The notes under the pieces: model-generated
Databases searched by the model: none
What the model saw: the letters and a program-made list of their open reading frames with translations, nothing else
Told to the model about the DNA's origin: nothing
NCBI GenBank assembly: GCA_018340805.1
Contig: JACMZG010001863.1
Coordinates: 52,838,303-52,902,302 of the forward strand
Length of the DNA: 64,000 nucleotides
Reading direction: 5' to 3'
Source: Microvelia longipes
Taxonomy: Eukaryota; Arthropoda; Insecta; Hemiptera; Veliidae
Translations under genes and position numbers: made by a program
Part shown: piece by piece, positions 37,588 through 50,851 of the stretch
How the letters are laid out: each line of letters begins with the position of its first letter
Numbering within the stretch: position 1 is the first letter of the stretch

Positions 37588-39533
37588 GTAAGTTTGCTAT
37601 TATTTTGTTATTCTATATTTTAACGGTTTTTGTGTACGAAATCAATATTATATTTTATTTACTTCGAAAGAATCATTAACAAAGAACAATCCAAGCCTGC
37701 AATATTTTTTATTAAATTTTGCCTTCAATAAGTCCAAGGCTCTAATTATGGTAGAACAGAATCAACATGTAATTTTACTCTCATATTTCGGGCTGTCAGG
37801 ACCACTACGAATCTCTAAAGAAAAAAAAATGGTGGCTGCTAGGGCTACTTTTAGCGCCTTGAACTATCATAAAGGGTGTTGACTAAAAGAGATGAAGCAC
37901 TAAGTCCATTTGCCATGTAACAAAGTGATACATAGTACGTTTACACACACTTCTAGATCTGCGGATTGTATTGGATATCTCTCAATACAGTGATATTAGC
38001 TGTATGAACCATGCGGAGGGGATCTGATCGCATATGTTAGAACTTGGGAGATGGAATCTAAATAGATCCCCCGATACTATGTATGTACCTTTAGAGACAA
38101 TTGTATTTAAAGGATAACCTTCTCGTCGAACTTTTATTTCACTTCAATATTACTGTTTTTGATCAAATAACTTTTGGCATATTATTTTTTTTAGTGTAAC
38201 TTTATTATTATGCAAAAAAATCACAATTTAATTAAATATTTTTTTGTTTTGAACTTCCTTATAACCAAAAGTGAACCTTCGCTATAAAAGACACGACATC
38301 GTGTCTAGAAGAATAGAGAAGAATCCTTTGCAACTCGTATGTCAAAAACAAACTGCATGGTACAAACTGTGCATGATTACAATTATTTCAGTTACTGCGC
38401 AGGTCCTAAATTTAGAGTCAAACTTACCTACAGATAGTTTCCCAGTGTTTTGCTTATTGAGAAGGTTAGTTAAGGAAAATTACTATCTTTTTCCTAAACA
38501 CCTATTTTAATTGACTTGACAATCACCAAAGGTAACTAAAATCGCGATTTATACCGAACAACAAGCTCAGAAGAAAGTTGAGGAGCCAACTCAATTTATC
38601 CTTGTTACATAACCTGTGTTTTACACCTTTTTTTGCCATAATTATGGGAAGAAAGTTAGCTCCTATTTATCTATTTCATATAATGTCATGGAGTCAAAAA
38701 ATCCTTTTTCCAAGATCCTTGGTTTTGCAGAGGAAGTTATGCCATTGTCATGTTGCCTGTCATTGATGAAAATTTGTGTGGAAGAAATTCAAAATTATTT
38801 TTGAACAATTAACAACAGTAACAACACAGATTATTAATTAATAATAACACAGAGGGTTTGTTTACAAAATATTTTTACATTCTTCTGTCATTGTCCGAGT
38901 GGCAGAGATATATTAAATATTCAGAAAAATATTTTTATGTAAGTCTGTTTTTTTAATAGGTTGGGTTAAATTGGCTGAAGGTGTAAAATACAGAGGGAGC
39001 ATAAAGGCTCCCACTTTAAGGTCTACAACGCTTAATCTCAACATTAAAATGATGTAGAAATTCATAAAGTAGTGGTAGGGGTTAGAGTATGATAATTGAC
39101 CCACCCGCAAAATCAAAACAAATAAATTTCTCTACCAATTTTTGACACAAATAAAATTATTTTAAATATAAAATAAATAAATACGTCCATTCTCGGGTTT
39201 GTAGAAAGGATTTGGGGCTTTGAGTAGGGCATATATAAGGGAGATTAGGGCAATAATGTATCAAATAAGTAGGTTTTACTTTATATAAAGGGCCCTTATC
39301 AAAATATCTACAATGGGGTAAGATCCATATCAAACCCACCAACCTCCAGCAGTATTCAGATTTTTCCAGCTTATATTTTCAATCTAGTCTTGCCAGTCTT
39401 TTCGCTATAATTTCTTGGATTAATTTTAAGATGGCCCCAGTGATTACTAAATAGTTAAAACAAATTAAAATGCCATGATACACATAATCGAAGCCTTCTT
39501 TCATCGAGTAATATTATATTTTTTGTTTTTCAG
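37588..39533. other. Intron of the unrecognised gene
   Basis: It contains a diverged relative of the 30556-30855 MITE (about 37870-38725; left end GTTGACTAAAAGAGATG, right end near AAGATCCTTGGTT). Two overlapping ORFs at 38578-38804 are inside that repeat. 38800-39530 is AT-rich without recognised content. Confidence 0.5.
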
Positions 39534-39659
39534 GAATGTGTCCATTTTCTAACTCATGTTGGACGTCACCAAAATAATCTCAAACACGTCGTATCATCGC
39601 ATGTTCATAAAATCTACACTTCTGAGTTCAACGTTTGGTACCTCAAAACATTCCTCGAA
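39534..39659 (+). CDS. Unrecognised gene, second coding exon
   Basis: Acceptor GTTTTTCAG and donor GAA|GTAAGT enclose 42 codons, phase 0 on both sides: ECVHFLTHVGRHQNNLKH, VVSSHVHKIYTSEFNVWYL, KTFLE. The exon is less AT-rich than its flanks and has no stop in this frame. I do not recognise the fold; it looks like a compact helical domain with several His and Val residues. Confidence 0.7.
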
Positions 39660-40074
39660 GTAAGTGTAACGATATAATGATTTAAGGAGTGAAAACTAGT
39701 CGAGATGAGTACTAAGATCATTTTTGTTGTCTACAATCTAGGATGCCTGAATTTTAGAAAAGGGGTTGTTATTAAGTTGTATTTACTGTGTTATAAATAT
39801 TGTTCCGTTGCATTATGATTTCCATGAGATTACAGTTACTAGGAATAATTATTGATTTACTATTGCTATTGTTAATCAACGATTATATTACATTTACTAA
39901 ATTAAAATTTTAAATCATTTGTTATCGTTATGTGTGAGATGTTTGAAAGAATAGAGTATTTGCATTTTTCTTTTATGTATGTTCTTTTCTTTGATGTATT
40001 TAAAGATAATGCAATAAAAAAATTGTGCAAATACTCTATTGTTTATCATATTTAGATTGTAGCTAATGTTTCAG

Positions 40075-40205
40075 AATAGATAACAGATAGAAAGATAACA
40101 GAATTGATAAAAGATAGATAGATGACATTATTAAAAGATAGATGATGAGATTATATAAAAGATTGATAAAAGATAGATAGATAACAGACAGATAGATGAC
40201 AGAAT
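40075..40205. repeat. GATA-rich simple repeat
   Basis: Irregular AGATAGATAGA/ACAGATAG text in the intron between exons two and three. Confidence 0.8.
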
Positions 40206-40284
40206 ATATCTGCATAATAACCTAACTGTACTTGTATTTCATTAAGTATGTTTATTTTTTATTCTTTTTGCTGATTATCACCAG

Positions 40285-40348
40285 GAAATGATGAAAAACC
40301 AAGTTTCAAACCCCCTGCTACCTCAAGATTGTTCACAGCTTGGAATCA
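40285..40348 (+). CDS. Unrecognised gene, probable third coding exon
   Basis: Acceptor ATCACCAG continues in phase 0: EMMKNQVSNPLLPQDCSQLG then I plus one base, to donor A|GTAAGA. A following segment (40408-40533, after TTTTCTAG) is open in two frames, one reading VPLWTRRKVKAKDKYFTFEF, but neither joins this donor in phase. The exon-intron plan after 40348 is therefore unresolved. Confidence 0.5.
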
Positions 40349-40533
40349 GTAAGAATTACCCGTGATATTCTACAAACATAGTTTTGACTAATGAATATGT
40401 TTTCTAGGCCGATACTAGTCAGTTCATCAGTGTACCACTGTGGACCAGAAGGAAAGTTAAAGCCAAAGACAAATATTTCACTTTTGAATTTTTAAATGCA
40501 AACCACTTCTCGCTCCTCGCGGAGCCGTTATGA

Positions 40534-43500
40534 GTATTATGTTTAATAGGTTCAAGGTTTGTATTAGATTGCTTTTATTTTACATAGTTAGACTAGTGTG
40601 TCCATATAATTATGTGTTGTTGAAGGGAGTATTTAAGAGATCCACAGAAAATGTTAATATTCTGCGAGGGACCATACTGAGTTGTGTAAAAAATAATATA
40701 AATAAAGTTGGGCATATTTAATATGGGGAGTGTTCTCTCCGTATCGCCTCTAGGGAGCGGGTACCTTACCTTCAATCTATGTGACTTAACTCTCGTTGGA
40801 AGTGTGTTTTACTCTCTACACAGGGACCAAGTTTACTCTTTTATGTCTTCGAATTGTCTTATTACAAGATGACGTAAGTTAAAATACTAGTAAAATGTAG
40901 ATCCACCAAATAAGACTATATAATATACAATACTATGAAGTTTTGTCTAGGTAAAGTTAAAATCAGCTTTATTCTTATGGTGTGGTCCGAGGACGTATAT
41001 TTCTGGTGTTTACATGGTGATCCCTGGAGATTATATGCGCATCACGTGATAGTCTAATTTGGGTAGTTCAGTGGTACTGACTTGCCCTCAAATAAATGAT
41101 TATATAAAGTCTAAACTATATTCTACTCAGTCTTTTCATTTTTCTATGTGCTATATACAGTCTATACTTATACTGAATTTTGATACTCACAAAACATTTA
41201 GTTACTAAGAATTATAATTTGGTTTAATGTGTTACTGTTGGTGCTCTCCTAACCAGACTATCTAGAATATAATCACTCATACTCGCAAGAAGAGTTGATG
41301 GGCTGGACTTAAGTTTAAGATTTTTAGAAAAACCAGACATAAAGGCAATACTTAGATCAACCTTCATATAGTCTCCCCATATGGTAGCGTAATTAGCATA
41401 ATTTTTTGTAAACATTGTTCCTAGTTATCAGGTGATTTCTATGTTGGTCTCTAAAACTTGCTGTGCGTTCCATAGCTTAATTCACCGCTTGGTAAACTAC
41501 TCCTAGACTGCCATTGATTATAATAAGGAATATACTCGTACCATGTTTCTATAAGCGGAGACATTACGGTTACACTAAGTCCTTCTTGTAGATAAACTTA
41601 TAGTCAGGGAAACAAGTGTTACCGATGGATTTTGGTTATGTAGCATATGTTTTAATAATACGAGGGTTGCCGTATATTTTGATTGTAGCAAGCATGATTT
41701 GAGTATTTATACACAACTTCCTGACGTGTAGTGTATATTATATTTTGAATCATTTTTGTGTGGGGATTGTGGTGACTTCTGTCATTTTAATATCATAGAG
41801 ATGGACTCATTTAGTGTTAATAGTGTTAACTCAATCAGAGGTTGGACTCTGAATTTATTAAAGGGCTGTAATTTTGGTGTCAGTAACGACCGTATTGTCT
41901 CTCAGTTTGTATTTCTGAATATATAATATGGTGATTCATTGATTCTTATAGTATATGATATATCCATGGCCTATTTTTATCTAGTCTAAAGAATCCCTTG
42001 ATAGACCTACTCTATAAAGGGATCTGGAATCAGGTGATTTCGTGTATTTTATATCAGAGTGGATTTTTGGATGCTACTTGACACTTGGCAAATTGTCGAT
42101 ACAGTCCTTCCATTCAGAGGATATATTGTGCTGGAGTCTATCTTTCCATTCAAACTCGTTTTTTTCTCATGGAACAACGGTAAATTTAAAGTCACGCTTA
42201 AGTCCTACCATTTCTCATCACTATTCATTTATGTCTATTTAATGATTTATTTAAAAGTTATTAAAAATTACCATTGTGGTTTGCCTTGCCCAAAGTACCT
42301 GCGTAATGCATGGATGCAAAGGCCGAGGATAACGCCTCAGTTTTTCTAGTGACGTTCATATAGTATTTTGTAATCGAGTTGACATCCAGATGGTACTCTA
42401 CGCTAATGTACAGGCACGTTATTGATATATTAACTAACATGTTATATTTAACTCTGTTCACCCCTTACATATAGGTTATAATTGAGATGATCCATTCTCA
42501 GTAAATTTTGCAATGATTACAAATAAACTTATTTAGTCGACGGAGTTTTATCTATTGGTTGTACAAACAATATAGAATTATGAGAGGTTTGTCTTGATCC
42601 TTTGAAATAAAAAGGCTGTATAAACCTCTGGCTACTCATATTAAGTACCAGCCATGAAATATAACTATTCTATATAAGAAGAGACTATCTCCCATGAAAA
42701 GAGCACGAAAGCCTATCGACTCTATTTCTTAATGATCTGGCGCTAGCTTCTTATAGAGTAGAAGGTGTGTTCTTAGAGAACATGTTGTTTAGTCTCTCTC
42801 TGCTAGATCGTTTCAGTTATTTGTTGCGTGATGGAGTAAAGGACTTCTTATGTTAGGAATTCTAGGACTTATAATTCATCTTAATGCCGATGACATAAAT
42901 ATATACTGTCCCACAGAGAGAAGATTGATTGGCTCTAAACAACCATATATAGAGATAGATTTAGAATTTATTACTGATGAATACAATGTGTATAAGCTAA
43001 TCTCATATCTGTAGATCTGTTTCTTAGGCTAAGAGTGTTTTACAATTATTAATTATGCATATGTAAAGAGATTCTAAAATCATATTGAGTAATAGTAGTT
43101 TGTAGCACTTAAATGATCCTAGTATTTGAATAATATTTACTGGACTCATGCTTTGTGCTCTAATTAGATATGTAATAGAGACTAAACGTCTCACATTCCG
43201 CAAAGTATAGACATTAGAGACCACTCGCGTTTTGCAGTTTCTATGGTACAAGGACTTTTAGGCTTGTCAAATGTTTTATTGGGGTATCTCTCAAATGAAA
43301 TCTTTATCTTTTACCGCCAAATTTAATTTTACAATTATATTATAGTAAATAACTGTATGCATTATAAAAAGTATTAAGAAAACATCCACTCAGCTAATCA
43401 TTGCAAGCTTCTACTCGTGGCACTTTAATTTTAAAAAAATTTACAGATTCTAGTAGATTTTCTTTAAAGTATTTCTTTATAAATATTCAATCAATAATTG

Positions 43501-46500
43501 ATAAGTATCTTAACAATATAATTCAAATATAAATTTATAAAAACCAAATTCTTAATATAACAGAAATTACATCAATATCAATATTGAACTAATTCAAGTT
43601 GTGACAAACAGACTAATTTTATACCATGCTCTATTTCAGCAATAAGAGTTGCAATCATTTTACACCCCTTGATTGGAATCCAGGTTCTTACTCTAGAGTG
43701 ACCATATAAGATTTTTGGAAATCGGATGTATAGTAAGCAAACTCTTGGACTAGAGGAAACAACAAGATGTGATGTGTTTACGCATGTCAAAGATAAACCC
43801 TCAGATCCAAATGTCAGATTTAGGCAGATGGGATTAGTGACACACGCACACAAGTAAAGAGAGTGATATAGGCTCAATTCTCCTATGGGCAGTAAGCGGC
43901 AGACAAATTTGTACTCTGATTTGTATCAAACCCTTGGGTGAAATGGTAACAAGCACTTAACGTCATTGATATATCTGTCGCGCGAAACTCACTGGACTCT
44001 CTACGGACGCACGTGTATAGTTTCCCACGTTGCATAGACTCGATACTCCTGCATATGTGATATGTCAGACAATATGAAGTTTACATACTTCCTGATAGAA
44101 GGACTTGCAAATGTGGCTAGACGGTTGTATTGTGTTCTCGCTCATTTATTGTAAACTGACGAGCAGAGCATAAAGAGAAAGTAGAAGTAATATTATTATA
44201 ATGATGGTCAGTACGGTTGATCTTGCTTAGACAGAGAGTATAATGATATCACTGTGTGCTAGGCTTTAGCATTCCTAGATATTTCTAGATGGTAAGAGCT
44301 CCCTAATTTTCATTTATACTATTACAGTGAGAAAGTAGCAGACATTTAGCTTATTATTATTTACAATGCATACACTCTTCGTATATTTTTCTCCACCCTT
44401 ATACATTTTCTTTGAAAAAATTCCCCTTTGAATTATTGTGAATGTATCCATATATTTGGCCAATTTGGAAATTACAAATGCGTTACTACCCTCAATAGAT
44501 CATACACTTTATTATACTGTATTTGCTCATTCTTCCCTAGAATGGATTTATTAACGTTACTCGTAACTTCACATAGAGATTCTAATAATACAAATCAGCG
44601 TTGATACGGTTACAGTGACATAAAAGGGTCAGGTGAACACTCTGATTGTTAACCTATAACTTATCGTGTATTTCGCTGACGAATTCATACGCCTCTATAT
44701 CTCTGTCGCTGTAGCTCTCTCCGCTTTTATCGACCTTTCTGCACGTACATGGAATCATACAAATAAAAAAATAATAAGAAGGTGTTCCAGTGTCGCAACC
44801 TCTTACTCAAAATAACTATAATATTAGAAGGAGATGCACATTTGTCCTCTGATAACACGAAATTTTGAATGTTTGGTGCTTACAGGGTGTGTGTTGGTCA
44901 TTTTGGTATTGCTGCCACCCTAACAACTATATACGTTTTTCTTTAATAATAAAGAATACGTCCATAGTCTGCATGGGCGAATATTTTCTTGCGCTTGCTG
45001 TGATTCCTGAGTAATTATGTGCACAGAGAATATTACCTTCCATAACATACCAGGGGATGTAGACATAGACCGCCGGGAATCGTGCATCTCTCAGTGACAC
45101 CATGATCGCCCAAAACTTAAACTTTTATATAAAAGGTATAACATGAAGTCCTCTTTAAGTAGACTGAGTAATATCTGTATCTTTTATCTTAAGTGTGCTG
45201 TTCGACCGACCTAAGCTCAATCTGCAGATGGCCCGGGAGGTCTTTTAAGGCATTGACGTCTAATTTATAGCTCTATCTGGACTCTTTATGATAGACACAT
45301 GAAGAGAATCTGGAAGGTTTGTGTACAATCACCAACGTGTTACGGCTCTCAGTTAATAGAGGTTAAAGAGAATCTATTTAGCTCTTTGAATACAACTTGT
45401 GTCACCAACTTTTAGAATTAACTTTTGAGTCGTCTAGCTACTAGTTCAACTCGACGTAACGGCGACGTTTCTCCGATCTAGTGGCTTTTGGATAATTCCC
45501 GGCCCCTTCTGAGTGAGCCGCACTACGAGGTAAACGCTTAGACACCGTAGGGTAATTTCGTATATATTAAATTACTATTCTCCTCTATTATATGTTTTAA
45601 ATTATAATAAATATTTATTGTCTTTGAGGACGCTCGCTAAATAATTAATTTATACTCTCACTATATATTAGACATCTGCATAGGTTAATTACATATTATT
45701 TTCTTTTTGTGTAGGAGAAAAGTTTAAGAATATCAACCAAAAAAAAATTTGAAAGTTAACAAAGTTTAGTGCAATTATTTTGACCATTAGTTGAACTCAT
45801 ATAGATTAATACTGAAAAAAGATATATTGAAGTAGACTGTGGCAGGTAGAATATCTCTAGGTCTATTGTGATTATAAACGTACATGAGGATCCAGTAATT
45901 GGTAAGCCGGTGCCTAGTGCGTGACGGGGTTTGTCAGGAGATTGGTCTTATCGAAAAAGTGATCTTCAATTACAAACTACATAGCTGTTGAACAGAAAAA
46001 ACAGATAGGAGGTTATCTGTCATTATATCTACAGACATATAAGATCGAAGAAGAGGTTGAAGTGGATATCAATAGACTATACTATTTACATATGACCATA
46101 TGAATTAGAGCACCCTTTGGGTTTAAATAAATAAATGATAAATTAAGTAAACAGAGATCACTGCTTAAGCTGACAGTGCTTCTATTTGTCAGGATTTTAT
46201 AACTCATGTAGTGAATATAACTCAGCTAATCATATATTAATATATTTAATTATATTATAGTTTGGTTCTTTTTCAATTTGATGATTTCATTTTGGGAAAG
46301 TTGTTACTGCAAGAATATAAGTATTATATATATGGTGACAAATAAGTCTATTTCTCACTGGTCAAAAATTGATACAACAACTCTCTCCAGTTGCTAAAGA
46401 AGTTAAGAATGAAAAAAGACGGAATAGTGGTAAGATTTATCAAATAATATTTCCAGTCTCAGATAGATCATGGTCTCCGAATAAGTACTCTTGTTTTTCA

Positions 46501-49500
46501 CGAAATCCAACTAATTGATATTATAAGTGTCCTTTATTTTGGGCTGACAGGAATTGTGTTATCTCTTTTATTAGATCCGCAAGGTTCGTAACATCTGGTG
46601 CCGATTGTTATCCGATTGTCACAAAATCAATTCTCATTATAGAGAACAAACTCGCGTTGCGATTCATTCATGCTTTGTCTAAGTAATGAAGGTCGCTTTG
46701 ATCCATCTTTACCGTGTTAATATTTAAATAAGTTTATATTGATTATCCATACGTGATAATCTAAATTTGTCACCCAAAAAGAGTAAGTCAAATTTAGTTG
46801 TATAAATTGAAACTCTATTAATTGCTTATAGAATAAACGCGTCTCCTCTTATCAGTGTTGTAAACAAGGTACAAGAAGAAAAGTCGATACTAGTGTGTAG
46901 TTTTAGTCAATTTATGTTCTAATAATATTTCTTTTATAAACGCTGCTAAGTTTCAGATATGAACATTGATGAATATCTAAGACCGGATAATCATTTTTTG
47001 AAAATTTTGCGCTGATAAGATACACAAATTGTGGATGCATATATGTCATAATAACGTATATATCACTAATACTAGTTATGACACTTCAGTTTATGAACTC
47101 ATACTTGGGGTGAATGGACCATTTGAGTTTTAATCCTTTCGGTATCGGTGTTTTGGTCTTTATTGGCTGTGTGTACAGGTGATATAAAAAGTTCATATGA
47201 TCAATATTTTACCGCTAAATAATCATGCTAACTGATTAGGCTGAAGATTGGCTGTAGGATATCTCTTTATCTATTAGTTTGTCTTAAGATGCTTGTGACA
47301 TAATCGCGCCTCGAACAGGTTTTAATAGGGCTCAAGTGACCTCGCGAAGCCTCTTCATAGTGCGCCGATATGTGATCCTGTGCACCCATCATCGTAATAG
47401 CTCCAGGCGAGATAGATTTCTAAGTTCTTGTGAATGATGCATTTCAATATCATGGGAACATTCATAATTATTCGTACACTAACATGTTAGAATTAACCAT
47501 TATACTCTCTGAAAGGAGAGGTAGCCGCATTCAATTTTTTTTGCAATTATATGTTCATGGTAATCATTCTTGTGGTGTGTAGATGAGAATGCTCCATATA
47601 GTTAGTGCCTTTATTGTGCGTTAGATTGTATATCCTGCGGTTGGCGTTTTAGTGAATGATGTGAAGGTTGTTTGAGAATAATGGGATTTTTATGTAAACT
47701 CGAATGTAATGAGTCTCAATATTCTAGATGTTATCATACACCGATAGATATCTACAAGAGTTTCAGACTCTCTCTCGCGCAATTAGAGTGAAGATCTCCT
47801 AATGATAAAAACATTTATAAGGCGAATTACCTCTTACAGTTGTTTCTAATAACATATCGTTTTTGCGTGCGTGGATATCTCCACAGAAGCAAGGACGAAA
47901 TAGTTGTAGATGTAAGTTAATACTTGTGATATGGAAGTTCGCGCGTTGAAGGATCTAGTATGGCTACTGCGCGCGCCCTAATGTATAGATGCAAGGGAAT
48001 ATATACTCTCTATGAGATATATGCAATAATACTCTGATCCCGAGGCTTATCTGTGCCCAGTACAGATATATACTGTTGTGAAAAACACGTCTCGATTCTC
48101 ATACGCGAAGACTATAATTTCATCACCAGAAGACGACATATCTTAATTCATCCTCAATGTGGAGGCTGAAATATTTCCTCTCATATCAGAAAAATGGCAG
48201 TAGACATTATAAGAACACATTTGATTAACATATAATTTTTCAAAACAATCATAATTAATCAGGTTCTCTTTCTTTCTACACAAAAAGTGTTATTTAAAAC
48301 TCGCACAAGGACTCCAGGCCAAAGAACAAGTCACTCACGAAGTGAAGATACTTATATAGATATCTTACAAATAATAAATTATATACGGAAACTAACAGCA
48401 TAAACATTAAATTAAGCCAGGAAGATACACAAAAACCTCCCAACACATGACATTGAGTACCATGTACAGTATGATGATCTCGGCAGTAGTGTTTTAATGA
48501 ACCATACATTGATAGTATTTCTATTGTACTAACCTGGATACATTTCTAATTCCCTCTTTCAATGATAGATTTACAATGGGATTCACATTTATAAAGGAAG
48601 AAGCAGATAATTTTCCGTGCACTGTATGACAAGCAATTGCCGACCTGTGAGCTCTCCAATGAGCTCTCTCTAAGACAGAATAAGATTAGATAAGAGAATC
48701 TACGCACATTGATAACTATCTGAGAGAGGTTACAATAGATAACTCACCACTGTTATTAGTAGTTGCGTAATTAGCACATAATTCTCTCTCTAATTACCAT
48801 GTTTGTGTTCCATATTGGTTCTTTATAATCTATAACACTTCTCCTCATACCTTTCTTCCTTTCCACCAATCCATGTGTTTTTTAAAATTTTCACTATTTA
48901 TTTTATCGTTCGTAATGTTATTTTAGCAAAATAGTATTACCAATAGTCTCTCTATTCTTACTAACAATTCAATCGTCAGAAAGTTCTACTCCATGAACCT
49001 GATCAGAAATCAAATGTAATATACTATCTCACGTGATAAAAAGTTTACCTAGTCAAAGAGTTATTGTCAATATACTCTCATAAAATGGTATTTATTCGTA
49101 TTAATTTAGTTTAAATATAATACTCTCTAGCTCCCTCTTGAGTAGTGGGGTGGTGAGACTCATCAAATAAGTGCTTGTCTCGATTTTCGTTATCAGATGG
49201 TTATTGGTAAACCGCTATTAATTGAGTCGCTACATAAGTACACGCACCTAAAGTTACCACGGGTCTAAGCCCTGTCTGTATTCTCGTGCACTTCTTTGGC
49301 AGGTATAATTTTGCTACCTGCAAAAATGTATAGATTAAATCTCATGGGATTTCGGTCACTGTATATTCTTTAATATTCTTGTAACCCCAGCTCCTAATGG
49401 GCGTCGCAATCATATGACATCAAGTTAGATGTGATGGAAGGCTATTTCTGGAAATTATTCAACATTGGACATCGGTGAAATTTATACGCAAAACTCCCAC

Positions 49501-50851
49501 AATCTGCACCATATTCTAAATGTATAATACTTGAGATAATACCAATGAAGATCCATCATACATATTGATACAGTTTTAAGGAATGTGGTAATCATACTTT
49601 TTGTAACATAGATAGTCATAATATTGTACAACGAATGAAAAGATCTCATGTATGCTACAGGGAAATTCATGATAGCGCAATCTTGTAATTGGTTCCTCTC
49701 AGATCGACTAACGGTTATAATAAGAACATGGTTGGAGTAATTTCAGAACTTTCACGACGCTAATTTACCAAAGTTCCAGAGAGGGTTTACATTGATAGGT
49801 AAAATTGTACTTCCTCGAGATATTGTGAGTTAGAGCTGCCATCAAAACTTAAGAATTTCATACGATGTTCAGATGATATCTGAACACAGGAATTGTCCTG
49901 TTTCTGGTGTGATGTGTGATTCAATTTGAAGCCCCCTGTTATATAATTATTCCTTGTGCTCTTATTTCTCTCATAGCGAGGATCCTAGGAGTTACCGAGG
50001 TAAAATGATATTATACATGTGTATGTATGAAACCTACAGATGGTCCAAACGAGTAAATGACCTTTATAGTGTTTAGATCTTTACACTCTCTCATAAACAT
50101 GAAAAATCCTCTCCCCGTTACTCGAAAACTCACGCTTATAACTTACTCGCTGAGCTCTGTTCTGTGTATCTTACGATTTATTGCCAAATAAACTAACTTC
50201 AGACACTTTCCTTCAATGTATTTTATCACATATTTAAGTTTTTTGTTAGCCATATACGTATTTCTGACTTCTTCTTGCTTTTAGAATCTTGAGGTGTAAT
50301 CTTGTAGCAAGATTCTGCTCAGTAGTACATTGTATATATGCATTTCACTACAGAATCGCAGTCTATATATTCAATTTAATTAGATAGCCTAGATTACCAA
50401 CAAGATTTCTTGTTAGTTAAAGTTGTTTCTTCGTGGATATGATTTCCCAATTGATCTTGTGAATGTCTCTAAGTTCAAAACTTGTTGCAATTTGAAGATA
50501 AAGCATCAACTTACATATACTAGAAGACTACCCCTTTGGTGTCACTATACTTCTATTTATCGAAGAAACTAGGTGAAACTAGTATTTAAGTAAGAATTCG
50601 TCGTGTACACTTAGACTGCGCTTTATGGTATTCCTGTATCTATAAGCCTTACAGGAAGACAACGAATTATCTTTTGATCATTATTAGGATGATTCTTTAT
50701 TTGTAAGCCTCGGGTTAGACGCGTTTTGTTGACTGGATTACTCGGACCTTAGAGGAGTACTAAGCCCTTGTGACAGTATAGTTTATTAATGTAGACGATA
50801 ATTCTAAGATATGTAATCAAACACTATCCTTAAAATTGATTTAGTAGATAG
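40534..50851. other. Compositionally discordant 10.3-kb block, no genes recognised
   Basis: By eye this block has fewer long A/T runs, more G+C and CpG (including GCGCGC and TCGCGCG), and many short CTCTCT, GAGAG and ATATA runs compared with both flanks. None of the repeat families found elsewhere in the window occurs in it. ORFs do not exceed about 100 residues and show no domain. Its left edge follows the exon-like segment ending near 40533. Its right edge meets the acceptor-like TTTAGTAGATAG before 50852. It could be one intron, a foreign insertion or low-quality assembly. Confidence 0.6.

Noticed and set aside
43578..43877. 99-residue minus-strand ORF in the discordant block
   Set aside because: Near the length expected by chance, with no domain or splice support.
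40534..50851. Endogenous DNA virus or viral satellite as the origin of the discordant block
   Set aside because: No ORF, terminal repeat or conserved viral motif is visible; composition alone does not support it.
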